NCBI RefSeq assembly: GCF_005234135.1
Contig: NZ_CP039964.1
Location: forward strand, 2,031,001-2,095,000
DNA length: 64,000 nt
Source: Pseudorhodobacter turbinis
Lineage (GTDB): Bacteria > Pseudomonadota > Alphaproteobacteria > Rhodobacterales > Rhodobacteraceae
Direction of reading: 5' to 3'
The notes below the pieces were generated by a model. That model was not told where the DNA came from. It searched no databases and saw nothing but the letters and a program-made list of their open reading frames with translations. The position numbers and the translations under genes were made by a program. This document shows positions 17,728 to 27,409 of the stretch, piece by piece; within the stretch, counting starts at the first letter, position 1; the number at the start of each line of letters is the position of its first letter.

Positions 17728-18993
17728 TTATCCGTTTTCGCGCAAGACCTGTCCCGCAAGGTAAAGGGATCCGCAAATCAAAACCCTTGCGCCCGGTTCA
17801 GCCGCGACAATTGCACGCAGCGCATCCAGAACCGAGGCTTTTTCCACCGCCACCATACCGGTTTGCGCGGCGGCGTCACTGGTGACGCTTGCGGGCAAGG
17901 TTGCCGCCTCTCCGGGGATAGAGACTGCCGACAGACTGGCGACATGCGGCACAAGAGGGCGCAGATAGCCGCTGATATCCTTGGTGTTGAGCATCCCGCA
18001 AATCAGGTGTGTGGGACGTTTTGGCATTGCCCCCAGCGTGGCGGCAATCGCGTTGCCCCCTGCCGGATTATGGCCGCCATCAAGCCAGATCTCGGCATTC
18101 GGGGCGGCCTCAACCAATGGCCCTTTGCGCAGGCGTTGCATGCGGGCGGGCCATTCGGCGCGGGTCAGGGCCTCGGCATCGCCCACGCCCAAAACGCGCA
18201 AGGCCATCAGTGCCGCACCGGCATTTTGCACCTGATGCGGGCCGGGAAGCTTGGGCAAGGGCAGGTCGAGCAAGCCGTTTTCATCCTGAAACACCATGCG
18301 GCCACGATCTTCAAAGCAGTGCCACTGTTGACCATAAACATAAAGTGGGGCTGATAGGCGGGTGGCGCGGGCCTCGATCACGGCCAAGGCCTCATCCTCT
18401 TGGGGGCCGACCACACAAGGCACGCGGCGCTTCATGATGCCGGCTTTCTCAGCGGTGATCAGGGGCAGGGTGTCGCCCAGATATTGTTGATGGTCCAAAG
18501 ATACCGGCGTGATGATGGTCAGCGCAGGTGCCTCAATGACATTGGTCGCATCCAAGCGCCCGCCAAGCCCGACTTCCAGCAACAGATAGTCCGCAGGCGT
18601 GCGCGAAAACGCCAGCATGGCGGCGCAGGTTGTTGCCTCAAAGAAGGTGATCGGATCGGGGCCGTTGGCGGAAATACAGTCATCCAGCAGGGCCGACAGC
18701 GCGTCCTCGCCAATCAGTTCCCCCGCCAGCCGGATGCGTTCATGAAAGCGCGCCAGATGCGGGCTGGTATAGGCATGGACACGCAGGCCCGCCCCCTCCA
18801 GCCCCGCGCGGATCATGGCCTGGGTGCTGCCCTTGCCATTGGTTCCGGCCAGATGGATCACCGGCGGCAGGTTGCGTTCGGGATGGCCGAGGGCCGCCAG
18901 CAGGCGTTCCATCCGGTCCAGCGTCAGGTCGATGATCTTCGGATGAAGCGTCATCATCCGTTCTAAAAGCACGTCAGAGCCGGGCTGGCTCAT
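17728..18993 (-). CDS. folC: bifunctional dihydrofolate synthase/folylpolyglutamate synthase
   Basis: FolC adds glutamate to dihydropteroate and to reduced folates using ATP. The 421-residue protein has the Mur-ligase P-loop GTNGKGS at residues 50-56, the segment [20 protein letters not shown] of the folate-binding loop, and [10 protein letters not shown] in the C-terminal domain. The start codon overlaps the accD stop by four bases; accD-folC is a common proteobacterial gene pair. Confidence 0.95.
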   Translation of the reverse strand: MSQPGSDVLLERMMTLHPKIIDLTLDRMERLLAALGHPERNLPPVIHLAGTNGKGSTQAMIRAGLEGAGLRVHAYTSPHLARFHERIRLAGELIGEDALSALLDDCISANGPDPITFFEATTCAAMLAFSRTPADYLLLEVGLGGRLDATNVIEAPALTIITPVSLDHQQYLGDTLPLITAEKAGIMKRRVPCVVGPQEDEALAVIEARATRLSAPLYVYGQQWHCFEDRGRMVFQDENGLLDLPLPKLPGPHQVQNAGAALMALRVLGVGDAEALTRAEWPARMQRLRKGPLVEAAPNAEIWLDGGHNPAGGNAIAATLGAMPKRPTHLICGMLNTKDISGYLRPLVPHVASLSAVSIPGEAATLPASVTSDAAAQTGMVAVEKASVLDALRAIVAAEPGARVLICGSLYLAGQVLRENG

Positions 18994-19973
18994 GCTTTGT
19001 CGGCCTTCTTTTCCGGTTTTGGTTCCGGCTTTGCCTCGGGGGCCTCGGGCTCAACCGCAGGGGCCTCGGGGGCGGCAGGGGCCAATTCGGGTTCCGGTGC
19101 GGGCAGCTCTCCGCGCACGGCGGGGGGCTGTTTGGTCAGCATCCGCAGAACGGTTGTCAGCTCATCGCGCAGATCCTTGCGGTGGGTCACGCGGTCAAGC
19201 ATCCCATGGTCCAGCAGATATTCCGCACGCTGGAACCCTTCGGGCAGCTTTTCACGGATGGTTTGTTCAATCACACGGGGGCCTGCAAAACAGATTAGCG
19301 CGTTCGGCTCTGCGATCTGCACATCGCCCAGCATGGCATAAGAGGCCGTGACCCCGCCTGTGGTCGGATGTGTCAGCACCACGATATAGGGCAGGTTCGC
19401 CTCTTTCAGCATTTGCACGGCGACAGTGGTGCGCGGCATCTGCATCAGGGACAAGATTCCTTCTTGCATCCGCGCCCCGCCCGAGGCGGAAAACAGCACC
19501 AAGGGCCGCTTCAACTTTACCGCGCGTTCTGCGGCGGCAAGCATGGCGTTGCCGACATACATCCCCATCGATCCCGCCATAAACGAGAAATCCTGCCCTA
19601 TGGCAACAATAGGCGTGCGCGCAATCTCGCCCTCGACCACCAGCATCGAATCTTTTTCACCGCTGGCTTTTTGCGCCGCTTTCAAGCGCTCGGGATATTT
19701 CTTCTGGTCGCGGAAGTGCAGCGGGTCGGTGACCGGCTCTGGCACTTTCAGCTCGGTGAAAATCCCGCCATCAAACAGCGCGGTAAAGCGTTCGCGCGGC
19801 GTGATCGCCATATGGTGATTGCAAGAGGTGCAAACGTTCAGGTTATCCTTCAACTCCCGGTGAAACAGCATCGTTCCGCATTCGGGGCATTTGGTCCACA
19901 AGTTTTCCGGCACCTCACGGCGCGAAAAGAGGGAGTTGATAGTGGGGCGAACGTAATTGGTAATCCAGTTCAT
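18990..19973 (-). CDS. accD: acetyl-CoA carboxylase carboxyltransferase subunit beta
   Basis: AccD is the beta half of the carboxyltransferase that transfers CO2 from biotin to acetyl-CoA, the first step of fatty acid synthesis. The 327-residue protein has the N-terminal zinc ribbon (Cys29, Cys32, Cys48, Cys51), the crotonase-like core with [11 protein letters not shown] and the [14 protein letters not shown] motif. The last 45 residues are a low-complexity Ala/Pro/Glu/Lys tail that is not part of the enzyme core. It precedes folC with a 4-bp overlap. Confidence 0.97.
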   Translation of the reverse strand: MNWITNYVRPTINSLFSRREVPENLWTKCPECGTMLFHRELKDNLNVCTSCNHHMAITPRERFTALFDGGIFTELKVPEPVTDPLHFRDQKKYPERLKAAQKASGEKDSMLVVEGEIARTPIVAIGQDFSFMAGSMGMYVGNAMLAAAERAVKLKRPLVLFSASGGARMQEGILSLMQMPRTTVAVQMLKEANLPYIVVLTHPTTGGVTASYAMLGDVQIAEPNALICFAGPRVIEQTIREKLPEGFQRAEYLLDHGMLDRVTHRKDLRDELTTVLRMLTKQPPAVRGELPAPEPELAPAAPEAPAVEPEAPEAKPEPKPEKKADKA

Positions 19974-20069
19974 CGGTGCTATGCCCTTTGGTCACTCTAG
20001 CTTACCGTTCAGATAAGCGCATAGAGGTGGAAATGCAAATAGGATGGCGCAACGAATTGCATGTGGGGC

Positions 20070-20834
20070 TTAGGCCACATCCCGCGCCAAAAGTTGCCCG
20101 CCGGGGCCGGATTTCACCTCAAAGCGGCTGATCTTGCGCATCAGGTCGGAAAGCTTGGCGCTGCCATAGGTGCGCGTGTCGAAATCGGGCGCGCCTTGGG
20201 TGATATACTGGCCGATCTGCCCCAAAGAATACCATTCGCCCTCTTGCTCGATCGCGCGCATGGCGGCGATGATGAGGGGGATGGCCTTGATCGGGGATTC
20301 TTTTGGCGGGCGTGCGGGGGCGGGCTGTTCGTGCATCACATCGCGGTCCGGCTTGGGGGCGGGCTGTGCCGGTGTTTCTTCGGGCTCATCATCATCGCCA
20401 AGGTTTTCAACATAGATAAACCGTTTGCAGGCCATGCGGAACGCCTCGGGGGTTTTCTTTTCGCCGATGCCGTAAACATCCAGCCCTTGTTCACGGATAC
20501 GGGCCGCAAGCCGGGTGAAATCACTGTCAGAGCTGACCAGAACAAAGCCGTCAAATAGCCCCGAATGGAGGAAATCCATCGCGGCAATCACAAGGCCGAT
20601 ATCGCTGGCGTTCTTGCCGCGCGTGTTGGAAAACTGCTGATCCGCAACAAGCCCCAATGCCGCCACCTGCCGCGCCCAACCGCCCAGCCGTTGCGCCGAC
20701 CAATCGCCATAGATGCGGCGCACTGAGGCCTCGCCCAGGCCGGCAATTTCTTCAAAGATTGCCTCGGCATAGGAGGCGGGTACGTTATCGGCATCAATCA
20801 ATACCGCAAGACGGGGGGCACGCATGTTGGTCAT
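20070..20834 (-). CDS. NYN-domain protein with C-terminal LOTUS/OST-HTH domain
   Basis: The 254-residue product has an N-terminal NYN (PIN-like) nuclease domain: LIDADNVPA with the two acidic residues at 14 and 16, DIGLVIAAMDFLH, and VSSDSDFTRLAARIREQG. A proline-rich linker (about 160-190) leads to a C-terminal domain with YSLGQIGQYITQ and YGSAKLSDLMRKI, which resembles the LOTUS (OST-HTH) fold that binds RNA. Related proteins are predicted RNases acting on structured or ribosome-bound RNA. The ATG at 20834 is preceded by an AAGGA-like site; ATG at 20825 is an alternative. The target is unknown. Confidence 0.85.
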   Translation of the reverse strand: MTNMRAPRLAVLIDADNVPASYAEAIFEEIAGLGEASVRRIYGDWSAQRLGGWARQVAALGLVADQQFSNTRGKNASDIGLVIAAMDFLHSGLFDGFVLVSSDSDFTRLAARIREQGLDVYGIGEKKTPEAFRMACKRFIYVENLGDDDEPEETPAQPAPKPDRDVMHEQPAPARPPKESPIKAIPLIIAAMRAIEQEGEWYSLGQIGQYITQGAPDFDTRTYGSAKLSDLMRKISRFEVKSGPGGQLLARDVA

Positions 20835-20906
20835 GGAAAAAAGATCCTTTCGCAGTTGTGGCAACCCTATCAAGGCCCGCATGGATTAGACAGGGGGGAG
20901 CACAGC

Positions 20907-20943
20907 AAAAAGGGCCGACGCCAAACGGTGCCAGCCCCCTTTT
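20907..20943 (-). terminator. terminator after the cytochrome c gene
   Basis: Read on the minus strand, an imperfect stem GGGCTGGC / GTCGGCCC is followed by TTTTT, about 15 bp after the stop of the cytochrome gene at 20958. Confidence 0.55.
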
Positions 20944-20957
20944 ATCGCCTCAAAGGC

Positions 20958-21398
20958 TTATTTCTTGGCGCGGAAATCGCTGTGGCATGATTTGCAAGAT
21001 CCACCGATCGCGCCCATGCCAGCCTGGACCCCTTCGACCGAGGAGACATCCATTGCGTTCGCAGCCGTTTCCAGTGCCTCTGCCTTTTCAACAAAGCCTT
21101 CCATGTTCATCCAGATGTCGGGACGGGCCTCGGACACAGGGTCGTCGGCCTCTTCCTCGAACACGGCGGGGATTTCGGCGGCGGCGGCGGCAAGAGCGGC
21201 CTGTGCAGCCGATGCGGCGCTTGCATCAAAGGCGGCTTTGCCTTGGGCCATATCGCCCAGAACCTTGGTGTTTGCCCCGACAATGCCCATCACATCCATC
21301 CGCGCTTTGACAGTTGGATTCTCGACGCCTTCTTTGGCGATGGCGGCACCTGCGGTCAGGGTCAGGCCGAGGATTAAGGCTTTGGCTACGAATCGCAT
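20958..21398 (-). CDS. periplasmic class II cytochrome c (c'/c-556-like)
   Basis: The 146-residue product has a Sec signal peptide (residues 1-21, ending GAAIA), a four-helix-bundle pattern rich in Ala and Met, and the heme motif CKSCH at 135-139 close to the C-terminus, the arrangement of class II cytochromes c. A methionine at residue 34 (KARMDVMG) is where low-spin c-556 proteins supply the sixth ligand, so a c-556-like electron carrier is more likely than a high-spin gas-binding c'. Residues 60-90 form an Ala-rich then acidic segment. The ATG at 21398 gives a proper signal peptide; upstream codons do not. Confidence 0.87.
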   Translation of the reverse strand: MRFVAKALILGLTLTAGAAIAKEGVENPTVKARMDVMGIVGANTKVLGDMAQGKAAFDASAASAAQAALAAAAAEIPAVFEEEADDPVSEARPDIWMNMEGFVEKAEALETAANAMDVSSVEGVQAGMGAIGGSCKSCHSDFRAKK

Positions 21399-21517
21399 AT
21401 TTGTCGCTCCTTTTCGTTTCTGAGAGGCAGTATAGCTGCGACATTCTGTCAGAATAGCCGTGAACACGACTTAATGCCAAATTGTCACGCCAATGTCATA
21501 GCGGCGAGGGCTATGGA

Positions 21518-22423
21518 CTAGCCGTCGGCCAAATGCCGTTCACCACGTGCGTGCGAAAGGGCGATTTGCTTTTGGCGTTCGCGGAACCGTTCACGGTCGG
21601 CATCCGTATGCTCGTTAATGCACTGATGGCAGGACACGCCTTCTTCATAGGCCCTGTGCGTCAGGTCCTCGGGGGCAAGCGGTCGGCGGCAGGCGTGGCA
21701 ATTGGAATAGGGGCCGGGAACCAGCCCGTGACCGACCGAAACGCGGTTGTCGAAAACATAGCACTCACCGTTCCACCGGCTTTCCTCGGGGGGCATTTCC
21801 TCAAGATACTTCAGGATGCCGCCTTTCAGGTGATAGACATCTTCTATCCCTTGCCCGATCAAGTAATTCGTTGATTTTTCACAGCGAATTCCGCCGGTGC
21901 AAAACATCGCGATGCGCTTGTTGTGGAAACGATCCTTATTCGCCTCCCACCATGCGGGAAACTCACGGAAGGATTTGGTTTCCGGGTCGATCGCCCCTTC
22001 AAAGGTGCCGATGCCGACCTCGTAATCATTGCGCGTGTCGATCACCGCCACATCGGGTGCGGCGATCAATTCGTTCCATTCCTCGGGGTTCAGGTAGTGA
22101 CCAACCTGCGCGCGCGGGTCGATGTCGGGCTGGCCCATCGTTACGATCTCGCGCTTGAGGCGGACCTTGAAGCGGCCAAAGGGCTGAACCTCGGACCAGC
22201 TTTCCTTATGCTCCAGCTCGGCGCAGCCGGGGAGGGCGCGGATATGGGCAAGCATCGCGTCAATTCCGGCGCGATCCCCTGCGATTGTGCCGTTGATCCC
22301 CTCGGCTGCCAATAGAAGCGAGCCACGGATGCCATGCTCGCGGCCAAGTGCCAAGAGCGGCTGCTGAAGCGCCGCATGGTCGGGAAAACGGGTGAAGTGA
22401 TAGAGTGCTGCAATGGTAAACAT
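21518..22423 (-). CDS. trhO: tRNA uridine(34) hydroxylase, rhodanese-domain
   Basis: TrhO (YceA) hydroxylates U34 of certain tRNAs to 5-hydroxyuridine. The 301-residue protein has the N-terminal acylphosphatase-like domain (GIRGSLLLAAEGINGTIAG), a rhodanese domain with active Cys175 in MFCTGGIRCEKS, and a cysteine-bearing C-terminus (CHACRRPL ... CHQC) typical of the family. Length is normal. It is a single gene, divergent from pncA. Confidence 0.93.
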   Translation of the reverse strand: MFTIAALYHFTRFPDHAALQQPLLALGREHGIRGSLLLAAEGINGTIAGDRAGIDAMLAHIRALPGCAELEHKESWSEVQPFGRFKVRLKREIVTMGQPDIDPRAQVGHYLNPEEWNELIAAPDVAVIDTRNDYEVGIGTFEGAIDPETKSFREFPAWWEANKDRFHNKRIAMFCTGGIRCEKSTNYLIGQGIEDVYHLKGGILKYLEEMPPEESRWNGECYVFDNRVSVGHGLVPGPYSNCHACRRPLAPEDLTHRAYEEGVSCHQCINEHTDADRERFRERQKQIALSHARGERHLADG

Positions 22424-22489
22424 GCGCCATGTCTTGCCGTGTGACGGCTAAAAAGGCAAGGTGCCAGATGACGCAGGGAAGGGATTACC

Positions 22490-23086
22490 ATGACAAACGC
22501 GCTGATCGTGATCGATGTACAGAATGACTTTTGCCCCGGTGGCGCCTTGGCCGTGACAGAGGGCGATGCGATTGTGGCGGGGATCAATGAGGTGATGGAG
22601 GGGTTTGGGGCGGTGGTCCTGACCCAAGATTGGCATCCGGTGGATCATTCCTCTTTTGCCGATAACCACCAAGGGGCGGCGCCTTTCAGCATGGTGGAAA
22701 TGCCTTACGGTCCGCAGGTTCTTTGGCCACGCCATTGTGTGCAAGGGACGCAGGGCGCGGCTTTTCATGGCGATCTGAACAGTGACCGCGCCGATATGGT
22801 GATCCGCAAGGGCTTTCGTGCGCTGATCGACAGCTATTCCGCGTTTTTTGAGAATGACCAGAAAACGCCAACGGGGTTGGAGGGGTATCTGCGCAGCCGT
22901 GGGGTCACCGATCTGGTGCTGGCGGGTTTGGCCACTGATTTTTGCGTGGCATTTTCGGCGCTGGATGCGGCCAAGCTGGGCTTTGGCGTGACCGTGCGGA
23001 TGGACCTGTGCCGCGCCATTGATCTTGATGGATCGCTGGATGCGATGGTTGAGAAAATGCGCGGGGCGGGGGTGGTGCTGGCGTAA
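22490..23086 (+). CDS. pncA: nicotinamidase
   Basis: PncA hydrolyses nicotinamide to nicotinate in NAD salvage. The 198-residue protein keeps the catalytic triad Asp9 (VIDVQNDF), Lys107 (IRKGF) and Cys152 (ATDFCV), plus the metal ligands Asp47 and His49 (QDWHP) and His82. It faces pncB, which uses its product, on the same strand about 1 kb downstream, with argC on the opposite strand in between. Confidence 0.95.
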   Translation: MTNALIVIDVQNDFCPGGALAVTEGDAIVAGINEVMEGFGAVVLTQDWHPVDHSSFADNHQGAAPFSMVEMPYGPQVLWPRHCVQGTQGAAFHGDLNSDRADMVIRKGFRALIDSYSAFFENDQKTPTGLEGYLRSRGVTDLVLAGLATDFCVAFSALDAAKLGFGVTVRMDLCRAIDLDGSLDAMVEKMRGAGVVLA

Positions 23087-23092
23087 CGGGGC

Positions 23093-23995
23093 CTAAAGCC
23101 CCGCGCCTTCATCCAGCCCCAGCATGATGTTGAGGTTTTGCACCGCCGCGCCCGAGGCCCCTTTGCCAAGGTTGTCCAGTATCGCGGAGACCACGACATG
23201 GCCGCTATCGCCCAGCACCGACAGCTCCAGCTTGTTGGTGTTGTTCAGGGCTTGCGGGTTTTCGCGGGGCTGCACCTGATCCAATGGCCGCACAGAGATA
23301 AACTGGCTGCCCGCGTAATGCGCTTGCAGGGCTGCGTGAACGGCACCCGCATCGACATCAAAAACCGGGATTTGCACGATCATCCCTTGGGCATATTGCC
23401 CCACCGCAGGTACAAAGACCGGCGCGCGGGACAGTTTGCCGTAGGCCATCACCTCGGGCATATGTTTGTGTTTCTGGCCGGTGGCGTAAAGGAAGGCTCC
23501 GTTGGCCTCGCCTTTCTCGAACTCGGCAATCATCGCCTTGCCGCCGCCCGAATAGCCGGAAATGCCAAAGATCGACAGATCGGCCTCGCCGGACACAAGC
23601 CCCGCCTCCACCAAGGGGCGCAAAAGCGCGATAGCACAGGTGGAATAGCATCCGGGGTTGGAAACCCGTTTGGCACCCGCAATCGCGGCGCGTTGTCCTG
23701 CAGCCATCTCGGCAAAGCCAAAGACCCAATCGGGGTTCACGCGGTGTGCGGTGCTGGCATCGATCAGGCGTGTGGGCAGGGTGGCACAGATTGCGGCCGC
23801 CTCAATCGCGGCGTCATCGGGCAGGCAAAGGATCGCAAGATCCGCCTGCGCAAAGGCCTCGGCCCGCGCGCCCGCATCCTTGCGCCGGTCCTCGGGCAGG
23901 GAAATCAGGGCGATATCCGCGCGCCCGACCAGACGGTCACGGATTTGCAGCCCGGTGGTTCCAACCTCGCCATCGATAAAGACCTTCGCAGCCAT
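23093..23995 (-). CDS. argC: N-acetyl-gamma-glutamyl-phosphate reductase (short form)
   Basis: ArgC reduces N-acetylglutamyl phosphate to the semialdehyde in arginine synthesis. The 300-residue protein is of the short type 2 class, with the nucleophilic cysteine at 116 in SNPGCYSTC, an N-terminal nucleotide-binding segment GEVGTTGLQI, and GGGKAMIAEFE. It is a lone minus-strand gene wedged between pncA and pncB. Confidence 0.94.
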   Translation of the reverse strand: MAAKVFIDGEVGTTGLQIRDRLVGRADIALISLPEDRRKDAGARAEAFAQADLAILCLPDDAAIEAAAICATLPTRLIDASTAHRVNPDWVFGFAEMAAGQRAAIAGAKRVSNPGCYSTCAIALLRPLVEAGLVSGEADLSIFGISGYSGGGKAMIAEFEKGEANGAFLYATGQKHKHMPEVMAYGKLSRAPVFVPAVGQYAQGMIVQIPVFDVDAGAVHAALQAHYAGSQFISVRPLDQVQPRENPQALNNTNKLELSVLGDSGHVVVSAILDNLGKGASGAAVQNLNIMLGLDEGAGL

Positions 23996-24109
23996 TGCAC
24001 ACTCCCTTTGTCAGTGAACGCCCCTATTACACCCTGCCGAAGGGTTCGCCAAGCTGGACAAGGGGCCAAGGGCTTGATTTAACGGCAGCCGAGGTAACAG
24101 GGGTGGAAC

Positions 24110-25402
24110 ATGGTTGATATTGCGGCGCGGGTCTATAACCACAGATGGAAGATTGACCCGATTGTGCGGTCGCTTATCGATACGGATTTCTACAAGCTGT
24201 TGATGTGCCAGTCGGTGTTTCGCAACAAACCCGATACGAATGTCACCTTCAGCCTGATCAACCGCACCAAATCCATCCGCCTCGCCGATATCGTGGATGA
24301 GGGGGAGCTACGCGAACAACTTGACCATATCCGTACCCTGCGCCTGTCGCGTGGGGAAAGCACTTGGCTGCGCGGCAACACGTTTTACGGCAAACGCCAG
24401 ATGTTTCGTCCCGATTTCCTTGAATGGTTCGAGGGGTTGCAGCTGCCGCCCTATCACCTTGAAAAACGCGATGGCCAGTACGAGCTGACGTTTGAGGGCA
24501 AATGGCCCGAGGTGATGATGTGGGAAATCCCAGCACTTGCCGTGATAATGGAACTGCGTGGCCGTGCGGTTCTGGGCGATATGGGGCGGTTTGAATTGCA
24601 GGTGCTTTACGCCCGCGCCATGACCAAGCTATGGGAGAAAATCCAGCGGCTGCGCACTATTGAGGGGCTGAAGATCGCGGATTTCGGCACCCGTCGGCGT
24701 CACTCTTTCCTGTGGCAGGACCGTTGTGTGCAGGCGATGCAAGAGGGTTTGGGCGATGCTTTTACCGGCACCTCCAATTGCCTGATCGCGATGCGCCGCG
24801 AGGTAGAGGCGATCGGCACCAATGCCCATGAGCTGCCGATGATTTACAGCGCTTTGGCAGAAAATGATGAAGCCCTTGCCCAAGCCCCTTACCAAGTTCT
24901 GGCCGATTGGCATGAGGAACATGAGGGCAATCTGCGCATCATGCTGCCCGATACCTATGGGACCGAAGGCTTTTTGGCCCATGCGCCGGACTGGCTGGCA
25001 ACATGGACGGGGATCAGGATCGACAGTGGCGATCCGGCGACAGGTGCGGAAAACGCGATCAAATGGTGGGAATCGCAGGGTGAGGACCCGCGTAAAAAGC
25101 TGGTGATTTTCTCGGACGGGCTGGATGTGGATGTGATCGAAACCCTGCACCGGCAGTTTTCAGGCCGGGTTAAGGTTTCCTTTGGTTGGGGCACCATGCT
25201 GACCAACGATTTTCGCGGGCTGGTGGCCGATGATGCGCTGCTGCCGTTCAGCCTTGTGTGCAAGGCGGTTTCGGCCAATGGCCACCCGACGGTCAAGCTG
25301 TCGGACAACCCGAACAAGGCGATGGGTCCGGCAGATGAAATCGCGCGCTACAAGCGGGTGTTCGGTGTGGGAGAACAATCCGCAATGGACGTGGTGGTTT
25401 AA
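24110..25402 (+). CDS. pncB: nicotinate phosphoribosyltransferase
   Basis: PncB joins nicotinate to PRPP to make nicotinate mononucleotide, the second step of the Preiss-Handler pathway. The 430-residue protein contains [10 protein letters not shown] near residue 24, [18 protein letters not shown] and RIDSGDP, all conserved in the family. A GGGGTGG-type ribosome binding site precedes the ATG. With pncA nearby it completes nicotinamide salvage. Confidence 0.95.
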   Translation: MVDIAARVYNHRWKIDPIVRSLIDTDFYKLLMCQSVFRNKPDTNVTFSLINRTKSIRLADIVDEGELREQLDHIRTLRLSRGESTWLRGNTFYGKRQMFRPDFLEWFEGLQLPPYHLEKRDGQYELTFEGKWPEVMMWEIPALAVIMELRGRAVLGDMGRFELQVLYARAMTKLWEKIQRLRTIEGLKIADFGTRRRHSFLWQDRCVQAMQEGLGDAFTGTSNCLIAMRREVEAIGTNAHELPMIYSALAENDEALAQAPYQVLADWHEEHEGNLRIMLPDTYGTEGFLAHAPDWLATWTGIRIDSGDPATGAENAIKWWESQGEDPRKKLVIFSDGLDVDVIETLHRQFSGRVKVSFGWGTMLTNDFRGLVADDALLPFSLVCKAVSANGHPTVKLSDNPNKAMGPADEIARYKRVFGVGEQSAMDVVV

Positions 25403-25408
25403 CCCGCC

Positions 25409-26881
25409 CTACAGCGCCAAAAACGACAGGCCGAAGAACACGCCCGCAGACAGCAGCGCGGTCGCCGGAACCGTGATCACCCAAGCGGCGATGATGGTCA
25501 GGAAATGCGACCGCCGCACCAGTTTGCGGCGGCTGCGCTCCTCGGGGGCGACGGGTTTACCCTTGAGGATGCCAAGGCGGCGCGCACGGCGTTCGGCATG
25601 CCACTCGCGGTAAAATCCGACCCCAAAGATCGCACCAACAGCAATATGGGTGGAGCTGACCGGCAGCCCCAGACCAGAGGCAACGATGACCGTGATCGCG
25701 GCCGAAAGCGCCACACAATAGGCCCGCATCGGATTAAGCTTGGTGATCTGGCTGCCCACCATACGGATCAGTTTCGGTCCAAACAGCATCAGCCCGAACG
25801 AAAGCCCCGCCGCGCCCACGATCATAACCCACAGCGGGATTTGCACTTTGCTGGCGGCGTCAAAATCCTGCACCGCATGGACAATCGCTGCCAATGGGCC
25901 GACCGCATTGGCCACATCATTCGCGCCATGCGCAAAGGACAGCAGCGCGGCCGAGACGACCAGCGGAACCCCGAACAGTTTTTTCAGTGATTTCTTGCGG
26001 TTTTCCAGCCCCTCGGATTGGCGGCGGATCATCGGCTTGGTGATCATTTGTGTCAAAACGGCCACGCCAAGCCCGATCAGCAAGGCGACGGGCATGTTGA
26101 TCGACATGATCTTTTTCAGGCCCTTGATCGACAGATAGGCGGCAAACGCGCCCGCCATAATAGCAATCAGGATCGGCACCCAAAAGCGCGCAGCGGCGAT
26201 TTTATCTTCGGCATCTTCCAGTCGTGCCTTGATAAAGGCGAGGAACATGGCCGCAACCGCGCCGCCAAGCACTGGAGAGATCACCCAGCTTGCCGCGATT
26301 TGTGCCATCGTCGGCCAGTTGACCGCCGCAAGCCCGGCTGCCGCAACCCCCGCGCCCATAACGCCGCCCACGACGGAATGTGTGGTTGAAACCGGCGCGC
26401 CCAGCCATGTCGCAAGGTTGATCCACAAAGCCGCCGAAAGCAGGGCCGCCATCATCGCCCAGATAAAGGTCTCGCGGTCGGCAAGGCTTTCGGGGGCCAC
26501 GATCCCGCCCGAGATGGTCGAAACCACATCCCCGCCTGCAAGCAATGCGCCAGCCGTCTCAAAAACCGCCGCGATGATAATGGCGCCGCCCATCGTAAGC
26601 GCATTCGCACCCACGGCCGGCCCCATATTATTGGCAACATCATTGGCCCCGATATTAAGCGCCATATAGGCCCCGAATACCGCCGCCACGATGACCACCA
26701 GCCGGTCCGAGGATTCCCCTGTCAGCAATGCTGCGATCACCGCCACGATCACGATAAAGGCCAATGCCATTCCAGGCGCCACAAGCGGGCGGGCGACATA
26801 TTGGTTTGCCCGTTCCAGATGCGAGATCCGGTTAAGGTCCTTGTCGAGCGTCTTCCACTGGTTCACCGGGCGGTCGGACAT
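25409..26881 (-). CDS. inorganic phosphate transporter, Pit family
   Basis: This 490-residue polytopic protein is a low-affinity, proton- or cation-coupled phosphate transporter. It has the duplicated Pit signature GANDVANNMGPAVGAN (about residues 78-93) and GANDVANAVGPLAAIV (about 320-335), and two further conserved serine-rich helix ends (GAPVSTTHSVVGG and GLPVSSTHIAVGA). A large central loop separates the repeats. No phosphatase regulator or DUF47 partner gene adjoins it. Confidence 0.92.
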   Translation of the reverse strand: MSDRPVNQWKTLDKDLNRISHLERANQYVARPLVAPGMALAFIVIVAVIAALLTGESSDRLVVIVAAVFGAYMALNIGANDVANNMGPAVGANALTMGGAIIIAAVFETAGALLAGGDVVSTISGGIVAPESLADRETFIWAMMAALLSAALWINLATWLGAPVSTTHSVVGGVMGAGVAAAGLAAVNWPTMAQIAASWVISPVLGGAVAAMFLAFIKARLEDAEDKIAAARFWVPILIAIMAGAFAAYLSIKGLKKIMSINMPVALLIGLGVAVLTQMITKPMIRRQSEGLENRKKSLKKLFGVPLVVSAALLSFAHGANDVANAVGPLAAIVHAVQDFDAASKVQIPLWVMIVGAAGLSFGLMLFGPKLIRMVGSQITKLNPMRAYCVALSAAITVIVASGLGLPVSSTHIAVGAIFGVGFYREWHAERRARRLGILKGKPVAPEERSRRKLVRRSHFLTIIAAWVITVPATALLSAGVFFGLSFLAL

Positions 26882-26953
26882 TCTGGCAGCCTGTCATTTG
26901 GAATATATATTGACGCGCCTGCTATCGGTTTTTTGCGCCGATAACAACGAAGT

Positions 26954-27409
26954 TCAACGTGGCCGCGAAAGGTAGTCAGTGATCAGCCCGTTCAACTCCG
27001 GCTCTTTCAGCTTTTCCATGGCCTCCGTTACAGGAAACCAGCGGGACTCGCGCATATCGGCCTCGGGGAAATCCTTGGCGACATCGGCCACATGCAGCAC
27101 GAATACCTCTATGGTGCTGCGTTGGCGCAACCCGTTGGCGCGGCGTTTGAAACTGGCGAAACTGCCGATGGAGTCGGGCTCTACCTCGCCGGTCACGCCG
27201 GCCTCTTCCCAGGCTTCGATCGCGGCGGCTTCGGCCAGGGTCTTGCCGCGCATGGGCCAGCCTTTGGGCAAGATCCAGCGTCTGCTGTCAAGGCTGCGAA
27301 TAAGCAACACTTCGGTGTCTTCCCCCGTTCCGCGCAGGCAGAGCGCCGCCATCTGGAGAATCGGCGGGCGGTAAAACAGGCTGGCTGTCAGGCGTAAAAA
27401 GGAGTTCAT
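26954..27409 (-). CDS. NUDIX hydrolase
   Basis: The 151-residue protein has a NUDIX box starting GWPMRGKTLAEAAAIEAWEE. The metal-binding glutamates of the EExG part are intact, but the first E and the R of the consensus (Gx5Ex7REUxEExGU) are K and I. That variant, with KGWP in front, resembles the diphosphoinositol-polyphosphate/diadenosine-polyphosphate group. It is the last gene of an overlapping operon (start overlaps the kinase stop by four bases), so it may clean up a phosphorylated or nucleotide by-product. The substrate cannot be named. Confidence 0.85.
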   Translation of the reverse strand: MNSFLRLTASLFYRPPILQMAALCLRGTGEDTEVLLIRSLDSRRWILPKGWPMRGKTLAEAAAIEAWEEAGVTGEVEPDSIGSFASFKRRANGLRQRSTIEVFVLHVADVAKDFPEADMRESRWFPVTEAMEKLKEPELNGLITDYLSRPR

